In this document: positions 24,178-34,148 of the stretch, in pieces
Position numbering within the stretch: the first letter of the stretch is position 1
Layout of the letters: each line of letters begins with the position of its first letter
Assembly (NCBI RefSeq): GCF_003990975.1
Contig: NZ_RZJR01000004.1
Coordinates: 20,625-84,624, forward strand
Length of the DNA: 64,000 nucleotides
DNA from: Cohnella sp. AR92
GTDB taxonomy: Bacteria > Bacillota > Bacilli > Paenibacillales > Paenibacillaceae
Direction: 5' to 3'
Program-made: the position numbers and the translations under genes
Notes under the pieces: generated by a model
Told to the model about the DNA's origin: nothing
The model's database searches: none
Seen by the model: the letters and a program-made list of their open reading frames with translations, nothing else

Positions 24178-25522
24178 ATTGAATCATCATCCGCACCGAC
24201 GGGCGGATTTTCCCTTCGTTTAGTGGGGTGTTATCGTTCTTGGACGGCTTGGAATTCACTTCGAGCAGCCAGACTCTGCCGGAGGTGTCGATCGCCAGGT
24301 CGATCCCGAGCTCGCCGAAATGCGCCTGGATATGCGTGTCGATCCCGCGGGAGATCTCAAGCGCCGCGCGGTTCAGCTTGCTGCCGGCGTCTCCCCGATG
24401 GATGGAGGGAAGATTCGATCTTGCGATCGACTCCCGCACCGTCGCGAGGGTGCCCCCGCGCGCCAGGTTCGACACATAATGCTGGTTGCCCGCCGTTCGG
24501 CCGACGATCGAAGTGACAACCCATTTGCCTGCCGAATTCTTCTGGGTCAATGCCCGGAAGTCGATCGGACGGCCGCCCGAATCGATCAGGGTCAAGCCTT
24601 GCTGGACCAGGTAACGGACCGTCTTCATCTTGCCGGAGATGACCGAGAAGAACTTGAGCAGATTCGGATAAGTGACCTTGCGGGTTCCGCCCGCCGTGGT
24701 GAACGAGGCCTGCCATCCCTCCGCTCCCGAACGGCTCAAGCGGATGATTCCTTTGCCGAGGCTGCCTCTTACCGGCTTCAGGAAGACGACCGGATAGCGC
24801 GAGCACATGCTCTTAAGCGTCGTGAAGTTGCGCAAAGAATAGGACTCGGGCAGATACCTCAGCAAGGAGGCATCGTGCTTAAGGGCCTCGAACACCTCCG
24901 ACTTGTCAAGGAACTTCTCGTTGAAGATGATGGCGCCATAACGGTACTTGATCTCCGAAACGAATTGCTGGACGATGGGACGGTTCTCAAGCTTGCGGGA
25001 GGTCAACCGGTTGTTCACGACGTCCGGCGCGGGAAAATCGGATTGGCGCCAGCCGCCGGGGCCGAGCACCCATCCGCGTACGCCCTTCAGGTTCTCCTGA
25101 ATGCCGGAGGGAGTGAAGAAGTACACGAAGGCGCCTTGGCTGCGGCAGGAATCAACCAGTTCCTGGCAGAACATCGTGATGGCTCCGAACGGCTTCTCGA
25201 GCTGGTCGGGATAATCGCGGCTAATCAACACGCCGATAAGAGGCCCTAGGGCGAGCGTGCGCGAAGCCGACCGATACTGCAGCCGAAGCGGAGTGCCGGA
25301 GGAGATCCCCATCCTGCGGGCCAGCGAGTGGCTGATCCGCAAGCCATCGTAGCGAGAGACGGACGAAACGGTAACGGTTTGCTTAAAGGAGCCGAATTGA
25401 AGCACAAGCTGCTGCTGGACCGGGATCTTGGCTTGCTTGATCACAGACTCCCCAAGCATGAGGACGTCCTCGGACAGGATTCCTGAGCTGATTACCTGGA
25501 CGTCGATTTTCGGGGTGGACAT
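24152..25522 (-). CDS. YheC/YheD family ATP-grasp protein, long form (paralogue 1 of 5)
   Basis: This 456-residue protein is the first gene of the cluster. The N-terminal ~95 residues form a beta-rich extension ending LALGPLIGVLISRDY. The core follows with VVFLKPVRGSLGKGII, YLVQQGLTLI, DFRALTQKNSAGKWVVTSI and LGIDLAIDTSGRVWLLEVNSKPS. All ATP-grasp landmarks are present. Its promoter must lie in 25523-25700, shared with a divergent hydrolase gene. Confidence 0.85.
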   Translation of the reverse strand: MSTPKIDVQVISSGILSEDVLMLGESVIKQAKIPVQQQLVLQFGSFKQTVTVSSVSRYDGLRISHSLARRMGISSGTPLRLQYRSASRTLALGPLIGVLISRDYPDQLEKPFGAITMFCQELVDSCRSQGAFVYFFTPSGIQENLKGVRGWVLGPGGWRQSDFPAPDVVNNRLTSRKLENRPIVQQFVSEIKYRYGAIIFNEKFLDKSEVFEALKHDASLLRYLPESYSLRNFTTLKSMCSRYPVVFLKPVRGSLGKGIIRLSRSGAEGWQASFTTAGGTRKVTYPNLLKFFSVISGKMKTVRYLVQQGLTLIDSGGRPIDFRALTQKNSAGKWVVTSIVGRTAGNQHYVSNLARGGTLATVRESIARSNLPSIHRGDAGSKLNRAALEISRGIDTHIQAHFGELGIDLAIDTSGRVWLLEVNSKPSKNDNTPLNEGKIRPSVRMMIQYARFLSGF

Positions 25523-25701
25523 GCGCGTTCTCCTTCCACCTTGTCGAATTCTGTGGCGTAAGCTCTCGTAGGCTTCCTTCCCGGGGGCATGCGAGAATAC
25601 TCCATTGTATGAGGACGAATATCTATCGGTGATTGGCTACATCCGCCGAAAACGGCTATACTGGGGGAGGAATTGGAGAAAAGTGTCGGGTGGCGTTCGT
25701 T

Positions 25702-26721
25702 ATGACGGAAGCAATGGAAACGATAACAAGATTGGCAAACGGCTATATTCAGGTCAAGGTGCCGCTTCCGTTCTCCCTGCGTTGGGTGAACGCCTATCTT
25801 CTGCCGCATGGGGGGAGCTGGACGCTCGTGGATCCCGGACTTCGCGCGGCGGAGACGCAAGCGTTCTGGGCGGATGCCTTGGCGGAGCTGGGAATCGCGT
25901 GGAAGGACATCGAATCGATCGTCCTGACCCATTATCATCCCGATCATTACGGATTATCCGGATGGTTCCAAGAGAAGACGGGCGCCCCGGTCTATATGTC
26001 CGATGTGGCCGCCGCTTACGCCGATCGGCTGTGGGGAGAGAACGAGACATTCTCGGAAGAGCTGATCGAAGCGTTCCGGCAGCATGGCTACCCGGAGGAG
26101 TTGATCCCGGGAATGAGGGAGCATCTGGCCGGCGTCAAGGATCAGGTGAGCCCGCCTCCGCGGGAGATTCGAATCCTTCCGGAGCCGGGCCAGAGCTTCG
26201 GGATGGCGGGGCAGGCTTGGAAGATTGTCGGAGGAGAAGGGCATGCGCCCGGTCATCGGGCCTTCTACCGGCCGGAATCGGGAGTCATCCTGTGCGGGGA
26301 CCAGGTGCTGCCGAGAATAACGCCGAACATCGGCTGGCTTCCGGGAGGAGACCCCGATCCGCTCGGTTCGTATCTCGCCAGCTTGGAGAGCTTGCTGGCC
26401 TACGACGTGAGCCTGGCGCTTCCCGGCCATCGGGATCCGTTCCCAGAGTTTAGCGGCCGCGTGCGGGAATTGATTGCCCATCATGACAGAAGGCTAAAGC
26501 AGATAGAAGATCTTCTGGCGGAAGCGGAATCGTACAGCTCTCATGAACTGTGCGACGCGTTGTTCGGAGCTCGAATCAGCGGCAACTCCCATAACCACCG
26601 GTTCGCGATGTCGGAGACGATCGCCCATGCGGAACGGCTGGCTTTCTCCGGAGCGGCCCTCCGAACGTGCGAGCCGGATTCGGAGGCGGGACGGTCGGTC
26701 ATCCGCTACCGCAAGGCATGA
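25702..26721 (+). CDS. MBL-fold metallo-hydrolase
   Basis: This protein of about 339 residues contains the zinc motif LTHYHPDHYG (HxHxDH) near residues 77-86. Further ligands lie in GGEGHAPGH, LCGDQVLPR and ALPGHRDPF, and a C-terminal helical domain follows. This layout fits the glyoxalase II-like group of the metallo-beta-lactamase superfamily. The start is uncertain: ATG 25702 is used, and a GTG four codons upstream has a better-placed GGAG. The transporter gene follows after 10 bases. Confidence 0.8.
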   Translation: MTEAMETITRLANGYIQVKVPLPFSLRWVNAYLLPHGGSWTLVDPGLRAAETQAFWADALAELGIAWKDIESIVLTHYHPDHYGLSGWFQEKTGAPVYMSDVAAAYADRLWGENETFSEELIEAFRQHGYPEELIPGMREHLAGVKDQVSPPPREIRILPEPGQSFGMAGQAWKIVGGEGHAPGHRAFYRPESGVILCGDQVLPRITPNIGWLPGGDPDPLGSYLASLESLLAYDVSLALPGHRDPFPEFSGRVRELIAHHDRRLKQIEDLLAEAESYSSHELCDALFGARISGNSHNHRFAMSETIAHAERLAFSGAALRTCEPDSEAGRSVIRYRKA

Positions 26722-26731
26722 GGCCGGGCGC

Positions 26732-27727
26732 ATGAACGGCTTATTGGCAGGACTATCGAGAATCAACCGGGCGCTGGAGAGAATCATGCCGCTGATTACT
26801 CCAACCGCCATCCTGATCGGAGTTTTGTTGGACTCTCGTTTGCACTCTTTCGAGCATTGGGTTCCGTGGATATTCGCTGTCATGACCTTGATCGGGAGCT
26901 TAAAAACGAGCTTCGGGGATTTGCTCCGCGTCTTGACGCATCCGAGCAAGCTGATCGTTCTAATGGTTATCCTGCATGTGGTCATGCCGTTGATAGGCTG
27001 GGGAGCGGGAAGCTTGTTCTTCCCGGACGATCCTTATCTCATCACGGGTTACGTGCTGCTGTTCGCCATTCCGACAGGAGTGGTGAGCGTCGTCTGGGTG
27101 ACGATCTACAGCGGGAATCTCGCACTGACCCTTGCCCTTATCCTTATCGATACGCTGCTCTCGCCGCTCCTGGTCCCCGCCACGCTGCACGTTCTGATGG
27201 GCGCCAGCGTTCCGATCGAGACGTGGAGCATGATGAAGGGCCTGCTCCTGATGGTCGTTCTTCCGTCCCTGATCGGCATGCTGCTGAATCAATGGACGAG
27301 AGGACGGGTGAATCGGACCTGGGGGCCGCCGCTCGCCCCGCTCGTGAAGGTCGGCTTGTTCATCGTCGTCGCCATCAACGGCTCGACGATCGCGAACGAT
27401 CTCAAGCATGCGGACGCCAAGCTGGCGGCCGTTATTCTCGTAACGCTCGCCACCGTCGTTCTCGGTTACTTGATCGGCTGGGGGATCTCCGCATGGAGAC
27501 GCTGGAGCCTGGAGGATTCGATCGCCGTACAATTCAATTCGGGCATGCGCAATCTAAGCGCGGGGGCGGTGCTGGCGATTCAGTACTTTCCGGCAGCCGT
27601 ATCGCTGCCGGTTATCTCCGGCATGCTGTTCCAGCAGCTGCTGGCCGCTACCTTCGGCTATCGAATCGGAAGAAGCAAGAGAAAAGCCGAGGCTGCGGAA
27701 GCGGAAGGCAGGCGGGGAGAGGAGTAA
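26732..27727 (+). CDS. SBF/bile acid:Na+ symporter-like membrane protein
   Basis: This 331-residue protein has about ten hydrophobic segments. Characteristic strings are FAIPTGVVSVVWVTIYSGN near 111-129 and the C-terminal IAVQFNSGMRNLSAGAVLA near 268-286, which match the two crossover motifs of the bile acid:sodium symporter (BASS) fold. The start is ATG 26732. The substrate is unknown. It probably shares a transcript with the hydrolase gene. Confidence 0.75.
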   Translation: MNGLLAGLSRINRALERIMPLITPTAILIGVLLDSRLHSFEHWVPWIFAVMTLIGSLKTSFGDLLRVLTHPSKLIVLMVILHVVMPLIGWGAGSLFFPDDPYLITGYVLLFAIPTGVVSVVWVTIYSGNLALTLALILIDTLLSPLLVPATLHVLMGASVPIETWSMMKGLLLMVVLPSLIGMLLNQWTRGRVNRTWGPPLAPLVKVGLFIVVAINGSTIANDLKHADAKLAAVILVTLATVVLGYLIGWGISAWRRWSLEDSIAVQFNSGMRNLSAGAVLAIQYFPAAVSLPVISGMLFQQLLAATFGYRIGRSKRKAEAAEAEGRRGEE

Positions 27728-27756
27728 GGACCTTCGCCAACGGTTTCCCGAAGACG

Positions 27757-27805
27757 AAGAGGCTTTGGCCCGTCGCGCATAAGCTGCGCGCGGCCAAAGC
27801 CTCTT
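27757..27805 (+). terminator. Terminator after the SBF-like transporter gene
   Basis: AAGAGGCTTTGGCC and GGCCAAAGCCTCTT form a perfect 14-bp stem with an inner hairpin, followed by a short pyrimidine-rich stretch. Confidence 0.75.
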
Positions 27806-27821
27806 CTTTGTCGGAATGGAG

Positions 27822-27851
27822 AAGGAGGGGCGGACGGCTCCGCCCCTCCTT
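27822..27851. terminator. Hairpin near the 3' end of the PgpA-like gene
   Basis: AAGGAGGGGCGG pairs with CCGCCCCTCCTT over 12 bp with a short loop, 5 bases past the stop of the minus-strand gene. The T run is poor, so its use as a terminator is uncertain. Confidence 0.5.
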
Positions 27852-27855
27852 CCGT

Positions 27856-28407
27856 TTACTCATTGACGGATTCCTGGATGGCTTCCAGCTCGGCTTCCTT
27901 CTCCGCCTGCTTGCGGTGGGCGATGCGGCTGGAGGCCGCTGCGGCGATGGCGCCGACGATATCGTCAAGGAAGGTATGGCACTCCTTGCTGTTCTTATCG
28001 TTTAGCTTCTTGAGAATCCCCGGCTTGAACTTGTCGATATAGCCGAAGTTGGTGAAGCCGATGCTGCCATAGACATTCACGATGCTGAGCGCGAGCACTT
28101 CATCGCAGCCATACAATCCTTCATCGTTCTGAATCATCGCTTGCAGCGGGGGGAGCAGCTTGCCTTCCTCCGCGAGCATATCCAGCTGGATACCGGTCAG
28201 AATCGCATTCTGGACTTCGCGCTTGGACAGAACCCTCTCTACGTTCGCAATGCATTCGTCGAGAGTCAGGTCCGGGAAATAGTCCTTCTGCAGGAGCATG
28301 ACCAGCTGGCCGATCTGGCCTTTGGATACTCCGCGCTTCGCCAGCCATTCCTCCGTTGCGTTAGCGACCTCTTTGCTGTTCAGACGATAGACGTTCGATT
28401 CGGGCAT
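27856..28407 (-). CDS. Phosphatidylglycerophosphatase A-like protein (YutG type)
   Basis: This 183-residue protein starts at ATG 28407, 8 bases past AAAGAGG. The C-terminal half carries the PgpA family strings LSIVNVYGSIGFTNFGYIDK, KPGILKKLND and HTFLDDIVGAIAAA. The N-terminal ~70 residues are a helical region with LTLDECIANVERVLSKREVQNAILTG, as in Bacillus YutG. The family removes phosphate from phosphatidylglycerophosphate in Gram-negatives. In Firmicutes this role is less certain. Confidence 0.8.
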   Translation of the reverse strand: MPESNVYRLNSKEVANATEEWLAKRGVSKGQIGQLVMLLQKDYFPDLTLDECIANVERVLSKREVQNAILTGIQLDMLAEEGKLLPPLQAMIQNDEGLYGCDEVLALSIVNVYGSIGFTNFGYIDKFKPGILKKLNDKNSKECHTFLDDIVGAIAAAASSRIAHRKQAEKEAELEAIQESVNE

Positions 28408-28578
28408 GAACGGCACCTCTTTCCGACCCTGTCAGTAACGGTTCTCCCCGCGAACGAGAATAAACTTGGCCTTCTCGAGGGACAAACCGTTCATACAATT
28501 CTCTAGGGTCTCGTATATATATTACTACAATTGGGGAAGCCGGTGATACCGGTGAGCCCTTCCTTGGGAGGAATTGGA

Positions 28579-29649
28579 ATGAAGCCGATAACCGGCCGTA
28601 AGCACGTTCACAAGCTTCTAGCCGCTCTGCTGCTGCTGCCGCTCGCAGCAGGCTGCAGCTTGAGCAACAAGGAATCGCCCGATACCGCGGCCATAGATCC
28701 GCCGCCGTCGGATGTCGAGCAGCAGATGGTCGCGGCAGCCGCGGATCCCGCTATGGCGCCGCTCTCGGCGGACACCGACGGCCTCACGGTGTATCTGCAG
28801 GACCGCAATGGCTTCATCGCCCCGATGACCCTTCGTCTGACGGATGAGGAATCCGGCAAGCCGAAGGAACAGCAGGCCCTCTCTTGGATGACGGATGGCA
28901 CGGCCGCGTCGGACCAGCTTCCGGCGGGCTTCAAGCCTATTCTGCCCAAGGGAGCGTCTATTCGCTCGGTCACGGAAGACGCGAAGACGTCGACGGTTAC
29001 GATCGACTTCGAGTCGGCGTTCCCGAGCCTGTCGGCGAACCAAGAACGCAAGGCGGTCGAAGCGCTGGTATGGACGATGACGGAACTGCCGGGAGTGAAG
29101 CAGGTTCGATTCACCGTGGACGGCGTTCCGCTGAGAGAGCTGCCCGCCTCGAAGCTGCCGATCGACGAGAGCATGTCCCGCGCCATGGGGATCAACGTCG
29201 AACAAGCGTCCGACCTGAGACCGACCCGTTCCATGGCGGTCACCTTGTATTTCTCGGCCAAGACAACGGACGGCGAAGGGTACTTCGTGCCGGTCACCCG
29301 CTTGATCGAGCGTCAGCCGAACAAGAACAAGGCTGCTCTGCAGGAACTTATCAAAGGTCCCCTTCAATCCGGAAAGCTGCTGCCCGTCGTCGCGCCGAAC
29401 ATTACGCTCGGCGAGATCGCGGATTCGGACAACCTTCTTAGCGTCTCTTTGAAGGACGCTTCCTGGGAACCGGAGATGCAGGTTCCCGCCGATACGATCG
29501 AAGCTCTTGTCCTCACCATGACGGAGGTCAGCGGAGATCCGAAGGTCAAGCTCGCCATCAACGGCAGCGACTCCTTCACGGATACGAACGACCAATCCTA
29601 CGCGGAGCCGATCAGCCGCCCGATCGCCATCAACGCTCTCGAACAATAA
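28579..29649 (+). CDS. gerM: GerMN-domain lipoprotein (GerM-like)
   Basis: This 356-residue protein starts at ATG 28579 behind GGGAGGAATTGG. It has a lipoprotein signal with lipobox LAAGC. Two GerMN domains follow, near residues 85-205 (ending VKQVRFTVDGVP) and 225-350 (ending DPKVKLAINGSD). Each has the LLSVSL-type core and an ALVLTMTE helix. GerM supports the forespore-mother cell channel complex and germination in Bacillus. It is convergent with the gerA operon next door. Confidence 0.85.
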   Translation: MKPITGRKHVHKLLAALLLLPLAAGCSLSNKESPDTAAIDPPPSDVEQQMVAAAADPAMAPLSADTDGLTVYLQDRNGFIAPMTLRLTDEESGKPKEQQALSWMTDGTAASDQLPAGFKPILPKGASIRSVTEDAKTSTVTIDFESAFPSLSANQERKAVEALVWTMTELPGVKQVRFTVDGVPLRELPASKLPIDESMSRAMGINVEQASDLRPTRSMAVTLYFSAKTTDGEGYFVPVTRLIERQPNKNKAALQELIKGPLQSGKLLPVVAPNITLGEIADSDNLLSVSLKDASWEPEMQVPADTIEALVLTMTEVSGDPKVKLAINGSDSFTDTNDQSYAEPISRPIAINALEQ

Positions 29650-29663
29650 CCGACGGCGGCCGC

Positions 29664-30746
29664 TTATCGGATGACGCCCGGTCCTCTCACGCGAACGTCG
29701 GTGACGACATTGAATTTCGCTTCGGGGTAAACGGACTGCCACCACTTGTAATCTTTTTCTTTGCCGAAGTAAGTCGACAGATACTTCAACCCGAAGCCGA
29801 GGGGATCGACGCCGGCATCCCGAATCTTGATTAGCAACTGCTCCATCTGTTCCGAGTAGCGATCCGCCATCCTCCTTTCCAGCCCATGCCAGTCTTTCTC
29901 AAGCAGGTTCGGAGGACTCTCTTCGAGGGTGCCGCCCATTCGGATCTTCACCGTGATGACCGGCACGGAGTCCCGCTTGATATGGACTTTTGCTTTGATA
30001 TCGGATACGGTCATGACGACGCGCTTGCCGTCCTCCAGCGGCAGGACGAGCTCGGATTTGCCCGAATGCGAGCTTATCATCTTATAGAGCTGCGTTTCCC
30101 CCGGAGTCAGGGTGAGACGCGGCTTTTTTTTGTCCAGAAGCATCACCCTGTCGATCACGTACGTTTTTTCTTGGGTACGGATGATAGGAAGAACGGGATC
30201 GATTCCTTTCTCTAACAGTCTCCGGGAGTTGTCGAACAGATAGGAAGTGACCGTGTAAGGCGATTCGGTGCCCTCATTGCCGAAGCTTAAGAATAACGCG
30301 TTGCCTGGGTAACGTTCGGATTCCGGCGTGATCTTCAAGACGGAGAGGGCATCGGGTTCTCCGACCGCGAAATACGAGATCATCTGGATGTCCCGCCTTC
30401 TCGCGAACCAGCTCATCGCATCCGGCGAACTGCTCTCCAACAGGGATTTGCCCAGCACGAACACGCGGCAATGGCCGAATTCCAGCTCTTTGTCTACATA
30501 AGCCTTCAGATGCCGCACCCCTTCGGCGATCGAAGCGGCTTCGATCGTCTGAATCTCCGTGCGCGAGGAGCCGCTTTCTGCCTTAGCCGACGTGATGGCC
30601 AGCCGAAGCGAGATGCGGTATGGCTTCGCCGGGTTGTCGCTGAGGTCGACCCCGGTCGTCACGACATAGAAGCGCTTGTCGATGTCTTTCATCCCGCATC
30701 CGCTAACCAGCAAGCAGAGGAGGAGAGTAATCGCGATTCTCTTCAA
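29664..30746 (-). CDS. Germinant receptor lipoprotein, Ger(x)C family
   Basis: This 360-residue protein has a lipoprotein signal with lipobox LVSGC, then CGMKDIDKRFYVVTTGVDL and the domains of the GerAC/GerBC family. Recognisable parts are FGHCRVFVLGKSLL, the ISYFAVGE segment and the C-terminal LIKIRDAGVDPLGFG, which is highly typical. It is anchored at the inner spore membrane. It is the third gene of an A-B-C receptor operon. Confidence 0.95.
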   Translation of the reverse strand: MKRIAITLLLCLLVSGCGMKDIDKRFYVVTTGVDLSDNPAKPYRISLRLAITSAKAESGSSRTEIQTIEAASIAEGVRHLKAYVDKELEFGHCRVFVLGKSLLESSSPDAMSWFARRRDIQMISYFAVGEPDALSVLKITPESERYPGNALFLSFGNEGTESPYTVTSYLFDNSRRLLEKGIDPVLPIIRTQEKTYVIDRVMLLDKKKPRLTLTPGETQLYKMISSHSGKSELVLPLEDGKRVVMTVSDIKAKVHIKRDSVPVITVKIRMGGTLEESPPNLLEKDWHGLERRMADRYSEQMEQLLIKIRDAGVDPLGFGLKYLSTYFGKEKDYKWWQSVYPEAKFNVVTDVRVRGPGVIR

Positions 30747-30755
30747 GGGATCACC

Positions 30756-31904
30756 TCACTGACCGCTGGTTGCGGCGGGTTGTCCGGACTTGGAAGGCGC
30801 GGAGGAAGACCGGCGCTTGATCAGCACGGCGAAGATGATCATCTGGATCAGGTTGACGATCTCGAACAGGAATCGAATAATCAGCCAGATCTCCGTCGCC
30901 CAATGGCTTCGTCCTTCGTTCGCCCATAAGGAGAAGAGAAAGCAGAGGACGCCGAAGACGCCGCAGATGATCCAATTCGTCTTCGGAACCGGCAATTGCT
31001 CCGGCTGCGGCTTATGTCCGGGAACGCTTGCCTTGACGTATTCCATGCAGGCATGGAACACGTTCATCATGAACATCATCGACAGGAACGTGTACATGAT
31101 GAGGAACAGGAACAGCACCCGTTGGATGAACCCGTACTTTAGGTACATGGAGTCGGCGGTGACGCTCCAGACATAGACGTATTGCTCGACCCCTACCGTG
31201 CCGTGGAATCCGATCGGAATGAAGAAGGAGACGAAGCCGAACATCGCGCCGAGAATGGGAATGGACCACACATGCTTGAGGCGGAAGTTGGCCGGATTCA
31301 ACCGATTGAACAAAGTCAGGGAGAGGTATCCGGTAAAGAAGAAGGTGGAAGAGGCCATAACGCTGAGCGACGGCGTTCTTCCGAAATATCCGGCAACGAT
31401 TCGAATGGCATCCCAGCTCAAATAAGGGTTGAAGAGCGCTTTGAACAGAATGAACAGGAGAAAAGGAACGCAGAGCCAGAACAGGATCTCGACCGAGAAT
31501 TGAACGGTTCGCGTCGAACGGGAGCCGGAGAATATGCTAGCCACGATAATGAGAAGCAGGAAGTGATAATGGTTCATCTCGGGGTTGAAGAAGATTCCCA
31601 TCGTCTGCGAGAACGTATAGGTAGCGAGCACTCCGCCCGCCAGCCACAGCAGGCAGGTGCTGTAGAGCATGGGGGCTGCGACCCAAGCGGGCACGAACAT
31701 CTTGAGAATCTCGGGATAGCCTTGTTGAGGAAAAAAACGAAAGCAATAGATCGTTCCGATCGCGAGGATAGAGCCGACGACAATGCCCAGGAGGAGGCCG
31801 GACACGGCGCCGTCGAACCGATGCTTCAGCAGAATATGGGGAACGAAAAGCATGATGTTCATCATGCCGATGTAGAAGACGTGATAATAGAAGTAACGGT
31901 TCAT
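30756..31904 (-). CDS. Germinant receptor permease subunit, GerAB family
   Basis: This 382-residue protein has about ten hydrophobic segments in the APC-superfamily arrangement of GerAB proteins. It starts at ATG 31904, six bases past the GerAA-like gene, and ends 9 bases before the GerC-like gene. The B subunit binds the germinant. The amino acid or sugar recognised cannot be read from the sequence. A 20-residue polar tail rich in Ser and Ala ends the protein. Confidence 0.95.
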   Translation of the reverse strand: MNRYFYYHVFYIGMMNIMLFVPHILLKHRFDGAVSGLLLGIVVGSILAIGTIYCFRFFPQQGYPEILKMFVPAWVAAPMLYSTCLLWLAGGVLATYTFSQTMGIFFNPEMNHYHFLLLIIVASIFSGSRSTRTVQFSVEILFWLCVPFLLFILFKALFNPYLSWDAIRIVAGYFGRTPSLSVMASSTFFFTGYLSLTLFNRLNPANFRLKHVWSIPILGAMFGFVSFFIPIGFHGTVGVEQYVYVWSVTADSMYLKYGFIQRVLFLFLIMYTFLSMMFMMNVFHACMEYVKASVPGHKPQPEQLPVPKTNWIICGVFGVLCFLFSLWANEGRSHWATEIWLIIRFLFEIVNLIQMIIFAVLIKRRSSSAPSKSGQPAATSGQ

Positions 31905-31910
31905 GGCTAA

Positions 31911-33236
31911 TCACCTCGGCTGGCTGGAATGCTTCTGGTCGCGCTTCAGATTGACCGCCAGATAAGGCTGGCCGAAGCTGCGCAGGTGGCACAGGTAAAC
32001 GACGATGAGGAAGACCGCGACGATAATGCCGACCATTCCGTAGAAGGTGGCTACGATAACGAAAATATATTTCATGGCCCGAATGCTGTAGCTGAACGAG
32101 CTGTTCGGAATGAGGAAGTTGGAGATCGCCACGACGGAGGTCACGATGATCATGATGCTGCTGACCAACCCCGCTTGCTGGGCGGCTTGTCCGAGAATCA
32201 GGCCTCCTACCGTCGCGGCGGTGGAGCCGACGAACCGGGGCAGCCGTATGCTGGATTCGATCAGCGCCTCGATCATGAACAGCATGATGAACACCTCGAC
32301 GAAAGACGGATAGGGAACGGCCGCCCGGCTGCCGTCGATGGAGAATGCCAATTGAACCCGGAATACTTCCGGGTTATAGGAGCAAGCGGCGATATATAGG
32401 GCGGGAAGCGTCATGGAGAGCATCATCCCGATATAGCGGAACAGGATCAGAATCCTTCCCATCCAATAAGGCTCGTAGTCGTCGTCCATCGCATGCATGA
32501 AGTCGAAGAAGCGGATCGGCAGCGTGACGGCGAAGCGGCTTCCGTCGAGCATCAAGGCGATCTTCCCGCGCTGCAGCAGCTGCGCGACCCGGTCCGGACG
32601 TTCGGTCTGGAGGGTGATCGGGAACATGCTGAAGCGGGCGTTGCCGATCAGCATGGCCAGTTGGCCGGCGGCCTGAATCAGCTTGGGATCGATCGACTCC
32701 AGCCGTTTTTTCACTTCGTCCAGGGAGCTCTTGTCGACGGTTACCCGGTCATAGACGATCATGATCCGGGTTCTGGAAAGCTTGCCCTTCGTCATCACGT
32801 CCGCATTCATGGTCGGGCTGTTGTAGCGAAGGCGGAGCAGGTTCATGTTCATGTCCAGATCTTCGGTAAAGGAAGATTGAGGCCCTTGCAGCGAAGCTTC
32901 GACTTCCGTGTTGCCCGGCTCCGTCAGCATTTTGCGAACGCAAGTAAAGCAGTAGACGACTCCCTCGTACTGCAGAAGCGCACATCCCTTCAGCAGCAGC
33001 TCGGGCCATTTCTGAGGCTCGTCCGACCGAATGAAGGAGATGTCCGATTTAAGCATCCGGCGGAATTCGTCCGGATCGAACCGGTAGGAGAACGGCACCA
33101 GAACGGCATCTTTGAGATGATCGATATCGCACATGCTGGGGAAGAAGCAGAGCTCCATGCTCGTATAGCCGTTATCCATCACTTCTGTGACCAAATCCTT
33201 CGGTTGGCCGAATACGGCTTCTATCCGCTCGAGCAT
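31911..33236 (-). CDS. Germinant receptor subunit, GerAA family
   Basis: This 441-residue protein has a soluble N-terminal half and a C-terminal half with 4-5 membrane segments. Family strings are [42 protein letters not shown]-like at 272-292, [26 protein letters not shown] and [17 protein letters not shown]. The N-terminus is somewhat short for the family (about 480). It starts at ATG 33236 behind a G-rich GGGGGGG site. It is the first gene of the operon and divergent from rph. Confidence 0.9.
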   Translation of the reverse strand: MLERIEAVFGQPKDLVTEVMDNGYTSMELCFFPSMCDIDHLKDAVLVPFSYRFDPDEFRRMLKSDISFIRSDEPQKWPELLLKGCALLQYEGVVYCFTCVRKMLTEPGNTEVEASLQGPQSSFTEDLDMNMNLLRLRYNSPTMNADVMTKGKLSRTRIMIVYDRVTVDKSSLDEVKKRLESIDPKLIQAAGQLAMLIGNARFSMFPITLQTERPDRVAQLLQRGKIALMLDGSRFAVTLPIRFFDFMHAMDDDYEPYWMGRILILFRYIGMMLSMTLPALYIAACSYNPEVFRVQLAFSIDGSRAAVPYPSFVEVFIMLFMIEALIESSIRLPRFVGSTAATVGGLILGQAAQQAGLVSSIMIIVTSVVAISNFLIPNSSFSYSIRAMKYIFVIVATFYGMVGIIVAVFLIVVYLCHLRSFGQPYLAVNLKRDQKHSSQPR

Positions 33237-33401
33237 CCGGGCTCCCCCCCTTTCTTCTCAATCATTCCCAACTCCGGTTATCTTGCCCTATCTTCCGGAT
33301 ATCATGCCGAGCATGCGAAGATCGCGAAGTGCTTTTGCCGAAGGACTTTGGTAAAATGGGATAGGTCTGACGATAGATCAGAGAGTTCAGGAGGAATCAA
33401 G

Positions 33402-34148
33402 ATGCGATCCGACGGAAGGCAACCCCGCGATCTGCGGCCGTTCGCCATTACGCTTCATCCGAATAAATATGCGGAAGGCTCTGTGCTTATCGAGATGGGC
33501 GATACGAAGGTGCTTTGCACCGCCACGATTGAAGAGAAAGTGCCGCCATTCCTGAAGGGCCAGGGCAAGGGCTGGATCAACGCCGAATATTCCATGCTTC
33601 CTAGGGCGACCCAAACTCGCAACCCGCGCGAGTCGGTAAGGGGCAAGCTTGGCGGCCGTACCATGGAGATCCAGCGGCTTATCGGGCGGGCGCTGCGCTC
33701 GATCGTGAACCTGGAAGCGCTTGGGGAACGAACGATCATGCTGGATTGCGACGTGCTTCAGGCCGACGGCGGAACGCGCACGACCTCGATCACCGGCTCG
33801 TTCATCGCGTTGGCGCTAGCCTTACATAAGCTGGCGGAAGCCGGCAAGTTCAACAAATACCCGATCACGGATTATCTGGCGTCCGTCAGCGTCGGCTTGC
33901 TGGACGGACAAACTCTGCTGGATCTTAACTATGAGGAAGATTCCAAAGCGAAGGTGGACATGAACGTCGTCATGACGGGAGAAGGGGCCTTCGTCGAGCT
34001 GCAGGGCACGGGAGAGGATTCTCCGTTCACCCGGCAGGAGCTGGATTCGCTCCTCGAGATTGCCGAAGGCGGCATCGAGCGCTTGATCGCCTGGCAGCGG
34101 GAAGTGCTGGGAGAAGCGGGACGCCGTATCGGGGAGGGACGGGCATGA
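33402..34148 (+). CDS. rph: Ribonuclease PH
   Basis: This 248-residue protein starts at ATG 33402 behind CAGGAGGAATC; the frame is open far upstream but over the antisense of the gerA operon. Family strings are [13 protein letters not shown] at the N-terminus, [19 protein letters not shown] near 85-103 and [17 protein letters not shown] near 119-135. It trims tRNA 3' ends with phosphate. It overlaps the next gene by 4 bases, the usual pairing in Bacillales. Confidence 0.97.
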   Translation: MRSDGRQPRDLRPFAITLHPNKYAEGSVLIEMGDTKVLCTATIEEKVPPFLKGQGKGWINAEYSMLPRATQTRNPRESVRGKLGGRTMEIQRLIGRALRSIVNLEALGERTIMLDCDVLQADGGTRTTSITGSFIALALALHKLAEAGKFNKYPITDYLASVSVGLLDGQTLLDLNYEEDSKAKVDMNVVMTGEGAFVELQGTGEDSPFTRQELDSLLEIAEGGIERLIAWQREVLGEAGRRIGEGRA

